From positions 417,414 to 481,413 of the forward strand of contig NW_004797325.1 in the NCBI RefSeq assembly GCF_000002075.1: DNA of 64,000 nucleotides, given 5' to 3'. The DNA is from Aplysia californica (taxonomy: Eukaryota; Mollusca; Gastropoda; Aplysiida; Aplysiidae). A program made the position numbers and the translations under genes. Under the pieces are notes generated by a model. It saw only the letters and a program-made list of their open reading frames with translations, had not been told where the DNA came from and did not search any database. Shown piece by piece: positions 23,201 to 35,200 of this stretch (positions are counted from its first letter, which is position 1; every line of letters begins with the position of its first letter).

Positions 23201-26200
23201 NNNNNNNNNNNNNNNNNNNNNNNNNNNNNNNNNNNNNNNNNNNNNNNNNNNNNNNNNNNNNNNNNNNNNNNNNNNNNNNNNNNNNNNNNNNNNNNNNNNN
23301 NNNNNNNNNNNNNNNNNNNNNNNNNNNNNNNNNNNNNNNNNNNNNNNNNNNNNNNNNNNNNNNNNNNNNNNNNNNNNNNNNNNNNNNNNNNNNNNNNNNN
23401 NNNNNNNNNNNNNNNNNNNNNNNNNNNNNNNNNNNNNNNNNNNNNNNNNNNNNNNNNNNNNNNNNNNNNNNNNNNNNNNNNNNNNNNNNNNNNNNNNNNN
23501 NNNNNNNNNNNNNNNNNNNNNNNNNNNNNNNNNNNNNNNNNNNNNNNNNNNNNNNNNNNNNNNNNNAGCTGAACTTTTACAAGGTGTACGGCACTTGGTG
23601 TTTTATAGCGAAAGAGCAAAGAAACAGCGATCGGAATTACCCCGATTTCACCGATACCACGCGGTCGGAAGGCCGCGATTGCTCGCGAGGCCGTGTTTAC
23701 GCTACCTACTTTGAGCCCTGACCTCCTGAGGCTACCATGCCCCTCTGCCTGAGCTCCTATTCACGCTTATATTACTCTCACATTTATATCATTTCAGAAT
23801 CACATTCCATACCCCACCCAGGTTATTCCTCATCATTACCAGCATCTAATTCTGAAAGATCTTTAAAATAATAAGTTACGTCCTGAGTAGCAAACACCAT
23901 TTTCCGTGTGCGTTTTGTCTCAGTCGGGCTAGGTTTGGGATAGGGTCTCACTCACTGGTGTATCAGTGGCTAGGTATATGGGCAATTTTACGTGCCGCCG
24001 ATGTACCAGGGGCTAGGGCTCAAAGAGTTAAGCAAGTCAGAGATGAAGAAAGTCTCTGATCGTTCTCCCTGTTTCGTTTTGCTGTCTTTGTTCCACTGTT
24101 TACCTTTTTTCATCTGCAGGAGCTGCAGGGTAGACTGACGAGATGGGAAGTCAGTGACAGCAGTGGGAGCCGAAGGCCGCAGTATGTTTGCCCAACTTTT
24201 TTTTTTTTTTGGGGGGTGTGATACTGCCGATATGATAACTTTGCAATGGCATATCAATATATGTTTCCATATACCTTGTTAGCGTGTGTGGAACCCTCTT
24301 TTTTCCCCGAATCTTGTATTGTGTCGCTTTTCTCAAGGGCCAGTGATTTTATTTTTGTTGAGTTTGAAAATGTAAATATGGAAATGAGATTTACTAATTC
24401 AAACTGTAGAATTTATACTTTCGTTGTCTGCAGTGTTTCAGAAACATTTATTGGCCTTTTGGGGAAAAGAATTCTTGAGAACGTATGTTGATTGCTTTTA
24501 CCAGTTTTCATGGGGCTAAGTATGTGGCTCATTCTAATGGTTATTAGAACTTATCTGTCGTGAGTTGCAACCACGACATCAAACTTCAATGAAAACTTTG
24601 CTTTTGAAGAATTTGAACTTGTCAAGGCCGTGTGATATAATCTTGAGGGTAACTTGACGAAAAATTGGGTCTATTGAACAACTGCTTTACTTTTTTTGCC
24701 AGGTCTCCAAGTTCTTTATCAAGACGTGTCACGGAACTGGAGACATCTCAAGCATCTTTGACCCTTAAGGAAGGAGAACTGCAAACTTTGTAAGATGTCT
24801 TGGATTGGTTTTTGTCACATTTGTAGAGCTAGTCAAGCAGTTTATGATTTTTTCTGAGAGAAAATTTTGTTTTCTTGTTCTTTCATACTTTTTGCCTAAA
24901 TTTATGGTTCAGTAATATGGGTGGATCTATTTAAAGTATGATGAAATGCAAGATGTTGCTGTTTTTGTTTTCATTGTCATAACTATTGCCTTACAACTGA
25001 GGGCTTGTTGATGGCCCATGAAATGGACTAAAGCTTCACAATTGCATTCGTAGTGATGGCATTTATGAAAAGTGCCTGTAAAAAACATAAATCTCTGAAT
25101 AAAGCCCTAATGTGAAATGATAAAATTGACATTTTGTTCTATTTGTTGAATTTGCTAATAATAGGGAAAAGTGAAAGTCTAAAATATTCCTTAAGTATTG
25201 TTAACAAAATCTGAAGGAAATTTTGTTCGTGTGGTTTTACAGGGCTAACAGTACGAAGTTAAGACTGGAACAAGCTCAGAACGCAAACCAGAAGTTATCA
25301 GCTGAACTGGCAAAGGAGAGGAACCTTGTGACTCAGCACAGTGATCTTATCAAGAGACTGAAGAGAAAAGTCTTACTGCTATCTAAGGTGAAATTTGTAC
25401 CTTTGATATTTTTTTTAAATTTCATAAATAGACACTCTAATAATGATTTTGTTTAATGCTTGTCGGCTAAGATTAGGATGTGCTTTTTTAATTCCTCCCT
25501 TTATAGAACTCTGAAAATAGCCTATGGCTGTGTGAAAGGACAAAGGTATCACACTTGAATTGAAATATTAAGTAGCAAGTAAATATATATTTTTTTAAAA
25601 TTTGTTTTTGCTAGCATCAACTTAAGTCTGATATAAGATATTTTAAAAATGTAGAAACCCTTTCATGCTAGTTTTCTTGTTGTGTGTTTCTTTTTTTATT
25701 TTGAGGTTTAGTATTTTGTTTTGAGGCAGTGTTAGTTTTAGGTGAATTTAGAAGCTGGTCATGTTGTTTGCAAGCTTTGCACAGTACAGGGAGTTTGACA
25801 TGAATTAGTAGACGAATCACTTTAATCACTTCAGTACTAACAAAATATATTGCTGTTATGCCTCAGGAACGAGACAGTTACAAAAGTCTTCTGGATTCCT
25901 ATGAGAATGAAGTGACGTGCAACTTTGATGTCCAGAAGCAGGCCCACACACAACGGCAAGAGGATGTACTGCAGAATTACAGAACGGAAGCTGCACAGCT
26001 GGAGGCAGAGATTAGTCGTCTGACAGAAAGACTAGCGGAGACACAGCAAAGACTTGATGCTGTAGGACGTTTTCTCATTGTTTTGGGGTTGGGGTCATTT
26101 GGGGTTATGGTGATTGTTACATTGTTCAGTACAAATTCTTTTAGATGAATGCCAATGGGCATAATTATGAACCTGCAAATCTGAAAAACATTTACCCAAA

Positions 26201-29200
26201 ATGGATGATGTTGAGGAATCTAATAATAATAATAATAAATAACATTTGTATAGTATAGTGCATGTCCCCACTCAAAAGCAAGCTCTAGAGATTATCAGTT
26301 TTCTGAGTGTGTTACACTAAAATGGATAGGTCAATGAAAATATTGTAATTCCCTTTTGGTAAATCAAATGTTTGGTGTGATTAGCAATCTATATTTTGAA
26401 GAGTATTCTGTTGATTTCAGATATAGATATAACATTGGGAGTTAGGGTCATTAACACATTACACCCTAAGGGTCTGGACAGGAAGTCCATTGTTAGATCC
26501 TAAGCAAGGGGAAGGAACCCACCTTCCGTGAATACATTTAAAAAATACTAAACAAATTTTTAAAATCCTGAAAAAAGAAAAGTTAAAAAGAAAAATGAAT
26601 GTACTTTCAGACGGGGTGTCCGACCCGTCACTCTCACTCTCAGCCTCGCGGTCGGGCCCTAGATCTAAATTCTAGATTTTCTACGCCTGATCAATCTGAA
26701 TCGCTTCAAACTTTTGCTACAACGTTTTCATCACAATCTGAGTCGTCCGATTTGTTATATACTTGTTTTTGCTCAAATACATCGTTATTTCCTTTTTCGA
26801 ACTCAATTGTGTTGCTTTTTAACAAGTCAAGATACCTTCGAAGTGTCTGTAACGCGATCCATTTCGATGGGCTCGAATACTAAAACTACTTGCCCGAAAA
26901 ATTTTGTTTCGGTATCAAACGAAAGAAGAAACTTTTTTGCAATAACTATGCAAATCAAAATCTCGGCCCCAGATTCTCGTCAAGGCGAGACTTTGTTTCT
27001 AAAGACAATAGGTCGGCACGGGCGGTTCCGGGCGAGTCAGGGTGGACCACGTAAGGGAATTCCCGGGCGAGTGAGGGTGTAATGTGTTTAGTGTTTTCTA
27101 AGTGATTTGTGGCATAGGGAGTGGAATCATGTTGTAAATTTAAACTGGTTGTGTGTGGATAACCCTTGTGGTCTTGGAGACAAAAAGAGTTTTAAACAAC
27201 TCTTATCTCAGTCCAAAGCAAAGGAAAGAAAAGTTTCGTTTTCATACGCTACTTCTCGCAAACATGAATTTCTGCTTGGCCTTTGGGCCAGTTGTTGCCC
27301 TTTGTGTAGAAGATGTGTTAAATGTCTTGATGGAATATATACAGAGAGTAAGGGGAAATCAGTTGTTCGTGTGTATTGGGGTGATGATGCTTTTATTGAT
27401 GTGAAAAAGAAGGGTGTTGAAAGCATTATTCACAGTACATTGATTTGTAAGCAACGTTGAGTAAACTAAGGTCCCTAAAGTTCACATAAGAATACTTTTG
27501 GTAATTCCTGAGGAAATAAAATGTTTGGAAAATGTCCCTCGTAAATGTGTATAGGTTTCAGTGGACACTGGAGCTTAATTCTTACTACAATGAGTGCACG
27601 TATTGCAGGGATATATCACTATTTTGCTCTCATAATTTTCTCTTTTGTTCTTATGTGTCTAGGCTCAGCAAGAACTGCACACGTTCAAGTCATCAGATAA
27701 ACACTCATCTTCTGTGCGGCACGAACAAGACATAAGAAAAGCGCGGTAGGAAATAACACTTTTATTTCATTCTATGTTTGTTTCTTTCATACATTTACCT
27801 TAGAAAAGTTTATTATACATATATCTCTTGCGTAGGACTTTTTCCATAGCTGAGAACAATCTTTGCTGATAAAGACGTTACATATAAAGTGAAGTCTGCT
27901 CAAACCGAAATCTGCGGAACTGCTTAAGAAAGGTTGCTCAAATAAAAAGAAAAAAAAAATCTTGGTATTTGATTTTCTTTCAGTTTACCACTGTTTTCAG
28001 ATTGACAGTATTTGGTTTAAGTGGGCTCCACTGTACTTGACCAATGGTGCTGAGAAATCGTTTACAGTCTACGTAATGATAATGTTGATTAGTGCAAATT
28101 TCAGTAGCCTTTGGGGAGCGGGGTGGGGGGGGGGGTGGTGTTGTGATTTTAAAAAATAAGATAATAATTTATTATTATGTGATGTCATACAGCTTTGGAA
28201 AGGAATGTCTTGAAAATGCACATTTGGTCTTGTTACTGGATTTTTATCTGCTTTTATTTTTCTTTAAAAAATGATCTTTTTTAAACTCTTTTTTTATTTA
28301 GGGAGCAGGTAGCTGAACTTGAAATCAAACTAGCAAAGGTTGAAAGTGAAAGAGACATCCTGGAGGCACGTATTGAACAAAGGCATCTACAAGTAAGATT
28401 TCTGTTAAGCATTCTTTCTTTAACTGGGTTACAAAACAGTTTATTAGAGGCTAGTGACATAAAACTCCACAGAGTGAGGAAAAATAGTTGTGAATGTAAA
28501 CATAAACTTGCAACTCATTGGGGGGAGTCAGGTTCACAGGGTGGTGTTCAATGTCATCTAATCCACTAAATGCCATGAAAGTAGGGGGAAGCTTTGGCTT
28601 ATAATGGATCTAATATTCCTTGAAACATTGACATGTGAAATGGGTTAAAGTCCTAGATTGCAAAACTGAGACCATCAACATACTTTAAGATGAACCCTTC
28701 TGAGGAGGGGCGAGGAGTTATGGATAGAATCCATCCCTGAAGACTTCAGTTCTGTACTCAAGTCATTTCAAAATATCGATATTTAGTCTGATGATTTGTT
28801 TGAGAAGTTTTTATGATAGGTTCTTTGTACCATAATTGCGACAAGGAGCTATAAATAGATACTAGGTACCAGAAACTAAATTTTATAAGTTGCTGTATGC
28901 CAAACTTATCTGTTCCGTATGAAAGGTCTATGTCACCTGAGAATTTAGGTACAATTCTTTTACCTCTCAGTTAATTTGTAAGAAAATGACAACTGTTTTA
29001 AATTTGATAAAATACTGGTAAGTCACTAACTGGCTGCAACCCCATGTTTGACAGACAATAAAAAAGTTCCAAGTACACCATACAACTCCACATTAACAGG
29101 GTATAATCACTATAACATAGATATGGAGCCTAATTTTTTTTCAAGACTGTAAGATCATTGCAAATTAGTATTTTACTGCCTCAAACATGATGATTTGTCG

Positions 29201-32200
29201 TTATTTCGACATACAAAAAAAATAGCGGTCTCGGCCGGTACTACGCTGGCCCCTGTGGCGAGCGAGTTGGCTCTTTCCCGTAGTGTGCTGGGTGCTCCCT
29301 GTGTGGGGGGTCACATGCTTTCGGAGTTTTGCGGAAGGATTCACGCAAAATAATTCCAAGCCGATGACTTTATTCTAATAGAAAATACTGATCTTTCCAT
29401 CAGTACCTTTTTTTTAGCCGATATTGTACATATTTGATGTTAAAAATGATCTTTGAAAACTTTGACGTAATTTTTAAAGGCTTTCTATAAAAACGCCAAA
29501 GGGCAAAAATATACCACATGAAAGCCCGTTCAAAGCTCTAAGTTCTCCGGAAATGAAAAGACGGTATTTAATCATCAATCTTTCTGCGAAGCATTAGAAT
29601 GTATGGGTGTCAATTTTTTAACCGGCCGACCACGCATTCCGACCTCGAGGGGCTTCGATTTCCTCGACGATTCTTCAGCTCCATATACTCGGATATATAT
29701 AAACAACTTACATCACTGTAACAACGAAAAGCTGACTTTTTGACGGTGTACAGCGTTTGATGTTTTATTGCCCAAGAGCGAAGAAACAGCGATCTGAATT
29801 ATCCCGATTTAACCGAAACCACGTTCTCAGAAGGCCGCGAGTGCCCGCGAGGCCGTGCTTACATTACCTAGTTATACAAGAGAAAAGAGTATGTTGTAAA
29901 AGGTTATGTTTCTGCTCCTCAGGGGGATTATGATCCTTCGAAGACCAAGATTGTTCATATTTCTATGAACCCATGCGCAGTGGCTCAAAAGACTCGACAG
30001 GAGGAATGGGAAAGTCTACACCAGGAAGTGGAAATGCTGAGGAAAAGAAATAAAATTCTGGAAGAGCAAGGGGGAGAAGTGGAAGACCTCACTATTCAGG
30101 TGAAGGAGAAACTGCAGCATCCTTCACCCAGCAAAGAACTCGAAGGTCTGTGGATTTCTTTGGAATTTTTGTCAAATGAATGCAGCAGAGTCTGCTTTAA
30201 CGTAAGCCAAATATGGTTAATCCAAAAGCAGCAAAAGAACTGAAAGAAAATAAAATCCCTGATTTTTTTCTTTCTTCTGTTTGAATTTGAGCAACCTGTC
30301 TAAATCAAAAACTTAGCAAAACCAAAGAAAATCTAGCAGTCCCACAGATTATGGTTTAAACAGACTCTACTGTATACCTGTCCCTGTCGTTTTATGCAAG
30401 AACAATTCTGAAATTATGCAAACAGCCCAAAATTGTGAAATTATGCGATTCTGTTAATTTTAACAAAGAAGGATAAAGGAAAATAATCAGAAATTATGAA
30501 AAAAAAAGATCAAATTTTGCTGAATTATGCAGGGTGCATAAAGTCACGAGGACAGGTATACAGAACATTAGTCTGAAGCGGTCAGAATTGGTTGCTCTTT
30601 TTATCTCAACCCTGCTTCTTCTATCATTTTAGACTTTGTGACAGGAGTTTGCGGAGAGCTTTTCAAATATTATTCTTTCCTATCATAATTCATTTTTGTT
30701 TTTCAACTTGTTTTAGATATTGTAAATGGTAAAGTGACCTGATTTTTAGCTAAAAGTCTTACTGTGAATTGTTGGAGGGCACCACAGGCTGGTCCTACTT
30801 TTCATTACTACGGGTGTATATGTTGTTTTGCTGTTTTACTTACCACTCAGTTGATGTTCTTCTATTTTTTACTTTCGAACAAACATACATTATAAAGGTC
30901 TGTTTCCTCCCATTATTTTTTTTTCTATTAACTTGTTGTCAAGAATATTGTCTGTTTTTCCGTTTGAACCAAAGGCATGGAAATACTTTTCCATCTGAAG
31001 TGTGAGTGCTTTGTTTTCTCTCAAATGATTTTATCCTATTCATTTTGTGGGAAAGATTGCTTCCTTATATGTCCCCCCACCCCACCCTCCCATTGCTGAT
31101 GGCTTGACAGGGTGGTTGAGGGCACTTTCATTTCCTTCTGCTAGTTTATTTTATCAGATTTCTTTCTTTGCAATACATCAAATGCATTTGCATCTCAAAA
31201 GTTGTGAAGCAGATGGAGCATTACATGTTATTTTCAGACTTGTTACAGTATGTTAATGAAATGTCTTGATTTTTCTTAGTGTTACATGTACAAATCAATG
31301 AAAAACAGGTCTTGTAGAAATTGTGTCTTATATGTAATCCATTCTAAATAAGCTAGTTAAAATCTTTACTACTTCTACAAACAAAATTCCAAATAGTAAG
31401 TTTTTTTATCCAGTCTAAAGTGAGCATTTTTATATTTGATTTGAGAAGATAACTAGATCTAGATAATTCAGAGGAAAGTTGATAAGTTTTTATTATCCAT
31501 ATCCTGTAGTGTTTCACTCCGCTACAGGGGTGCTGGGCTGATCGTGGATGATGAACAAGACATGTAACATTGACACTGATGTAGTGTTTGCCTAATATTT
31601 TTCATCAGAATCGTATCGGTAGAGAGCATCATTCTTATTGAAGAAGATATATAATATAATTACTTAGAAACCTTAGGGTTTTCATTTTTTGTGATCGATA
31701 TTGGAAGGTGCTAAACGCAAGATTGAAAAGGCAGTGTGAGATGAGGTACGAGGTAAAACAATTAGTTCTCTCATTTACACACCATCTCCCCCGATCCCCT
31801 AATAGAAGCATTTCAAAATCTAGAAAAATACTAACTGGAATGTTATCTAGCAGGTGCTGGCCCTTTTTTCATTTACTTTGCTTTCCATTACCAGTATACT
31901 GATTAATTGGTTTGTATTTTCATGGAAGCCTCTTAAAAGTAAAAGTCACCAACTTTATGATGCAAGAGTAATAAACACCATAGATACAGTACTGCGGTGT
32001 GTCACTCATTTCCATGCAAAGAATCTTGTTGGGCACAGATGACATGACAGTGGAAAACTTGAAATCATGGATAGCTTGTACAATTTGCAATTCCCCAACT
32101 GACTCAATCCCGTGACCGAGATAACTCGGTTCTATAGTTCTGTTCCATATATTTGTTATTTCGTTTCAGAAATGACCCCAAGTTTTATATAAAGTCTATT

Positions 32201-35200
32201 TATTATTTCACGGGACAATTCTGCCCTGAGGGGTGCTGGAATTTTGTTTCTACTGTCATTACACATGGAGAAAGCGCAGTCTTTATGAAGACACTTTCAG
32301 CATGTTTGTTCACACTGATCAGCTGAGCATGTCTCGCAATCGATTCTCTCTGCCTTTCTCAGAACATGGTTAGAGAGCAAGAAAGGAGGTGAAAGGAGAC
32401 AATTTTAGAGAAAAAATTTTTTCGGTCGCTTCCTGGATTCGAACACCAGGGACCTTTAAATGAGAGCCAAACACCTTAACCTCTAGCCCCCCCCCCCCGA
32501 CATGTTTGTGTTATCTGTGCCTGGTTGTATTTGTTCTTATTCTTTTTTTTTATTGAAACAGCCAAATTTCATACAAATTCTCCTTTTTGGTTTGCGTTGT
32601 TTATCTGAGGTGGAGAAAAATAGGCACTCTAGCTGAAGCTGTGCTCACAGTTTGAGTGTGACCCTTGTTTTTAATTTTTACAGAGATGAAGGCGCAGGTG
32701 AAGAGAGAGGAAATGAGAAACCAGCGTCTCATGGAGGTCTTCAAGAAGACAAGCCAAGAATTTCGAGAAATTTGTTACCAACTAACTGGGTACAAAATAG
32801 ATATACCCTGCTCCAACCAGTATCGCCTCACCAGTATGTATGCAGAATCGCCCAGGGATCATCTCCTTTTCCAGGTTCGCCAATTTTTGTTGTTGTCAAG
32901 GACTGCAGGGGTGGGGGCAGAAAGCAATTTCATGCTTCATTTAGTGTGTGTTCATACTTCTGAACTTAAACTTTGTACTTACTTTCTTACTGACTTACTC
33001 TCTCCCTATACCGTCGGGTACATAAGACTGAGAGTAGTTGATGCCATGCTTGTCTGTCTCTGGCCACTTTCTCCAATTTCGGCACATCTAGGCCCTGGGT
33101 GATTGCCTCATCTCTTATGGTGCCTCTATAGCTTCCAGTTGGTCTTCCCCGCTTTCTGTTTCCAGTTCAGTTTCCAATGCCATGTCTGATAGGCCAATCT
33201 TACAGATTGTAATAAAAGCTTGCCAAAGCATTGTCAAGCACTTAAAGATTTGAAAATGAAATTTTTGGCAACATGAGTAGTTTTGATGTACATCCTTAGT
33301 AGTGAAGCCAAAAAATGAAGTGTTCCTGTTAATACCTTGTGACATACAGAAGTCTCTGCCTAAGATCCCACCGCTTATGGTCCTGGTTCGCCTAAGATCC
33401 TGCTGTTTTGGAAAAACAGAATATTTACTATATATAAAAGTCACCCCTAAGATCCCGCACTGAAAGAGCTATATTCAGCTAAGATCCCGCTTTTCAGGTC
33501 ATAATTTAGTTATTTTTATTCTTTTTTTAAGAAAAAAGAAGAATAAGAAACCTTAGCGCGCTCAGCTGATCAACCAAGAAGTGAAAATGTGCGATCATTG
33601 TACGGTCCGTTGCGTCACGGTCATTCACTCTTCTGAATGCGATCACACCTCTGTTATAAATCGCGATAAGAGTTAACAGCGTTTACCCCAGACGGGTTCG
33701 CACCAAGGTGTGAACTCGTCGATGCCTTGCTTTCCCCGATTACCTGAGCCGTCCGCCTGATCTTACATCACACACTAGGTGGGGAGGGCCTACAAGCAAG
33801 CTCGGACTGCATTGCATCAAACTGTGAACTCGTGGACGCTTACATTCTCCCGACCATCGCTCTCGTCTTTCAATTTTGCGGTCGAACTTCCTAAGCAGAC
33901 TGGCGCCCATACTCGTGAACTGTCTGATCACTTCTGCATAATGGGGTGATCTGTTGGGAGTGAAACTGCCTTTCATTTTTTAAAAATTTGGTCGGTATGA
34001 TCAAAACACAACGATTTATGATGCATCATGACATGGGTGGGGAACTCCGTTAGAGATGGAAAGCAATTAATTTTTGGTGGGGGGCATTGCTTGAAGCTAA
34101 CTGGTTCCCACCTGACTCAGTATTTTTTTTAAAGGCCCCCCCCTCCCCAAACAAACAAAAAAGGAAAAACTGACTTCTGAAAAAAACTTTTAGTGCCCAG
34201 GAGTCACGTCAGTTCTTTTTAAAGTAAGGGAAGATCATTGTACAGATTATGGTCCTGATCATGAGTTACTGTGGATTCTTCCCCCTGGCCATTCGGCTAA
34301 GATCCCGGTTCGCCTAATATCCCGCATTTTCCTTGCTCCCTAGCACCGGGATCTTAGGTGGAGACTACTGTACTTTCTTAATGACAGTTCTCAAGAAATT
34401 GATGGGTGCTTCAGAGAACTAGAATCAAGCTCAAATAAACCCGACGATAATAAGGCACTAGTCAGCATGTTCAATGAAACCATTCACAATAACGTTTGTT
34501 TTTCTTAGCTGAAGCTGTGCCATGGAGCATTTTGAAATATCGCTCAGTTATCAAGTTTAACACTTGCAAGGAAAATTCCCTTCACACATTTTTCAGGAAA
34601 TGGTCCAAATTTATGGCGACAAATGTCCTCGATATAATACTGTGACATACTAGGAAAGAAAATTAAAATCTGGATTCATATCAGTGATGGATGAAGAATG
34701 TGAGAGTTCCTATCCTTTGTGGTAACTGAAGAGAATGTCCATAATGAAGAAACTGGTTCTACAAGATCGACGTATAACTGTTAGACAGCTCTCAAGTAAA
34801 ATGAGAATCAGTGCAGGGCGAGTGCAGGGTCCATTGAAATGATTCTCTATGACCATCTTAACATGAATAAGGTGTCTGCACGTTGGGTACCCCACCTTTT
34901 GACAAGTGAGCAAAAGAAGCAGAGGGTTAACGAGTTGAGTCCAATGACACAAATTTCTTAAAAAACATGGTGACTAAGGATGAAACATAGATGAGATCTA
35001 TCATTTTGATCGAGAACAAAAAAATGTCCTTCATGCAATGGAAAACGCCTCTCCAAAGAAGGCGAAGGTAACATAGTGAAGTGGAAACGTCATGCTGTCG
35101 TGTTTCTGCGACTGTGAGGTTATCATCATGACAACCTGGAAAATTTAAAAACAATCACAAGAGACTACAACTCGGGTTTGCTGATAAAATTGCGGTCCGA

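Noticed and set aside
22688-23714. Long open frames across 22.7-23.7 kb on both strands
   Set aside because: They consist almost entirely of N and are artefacts of the assembly gap.
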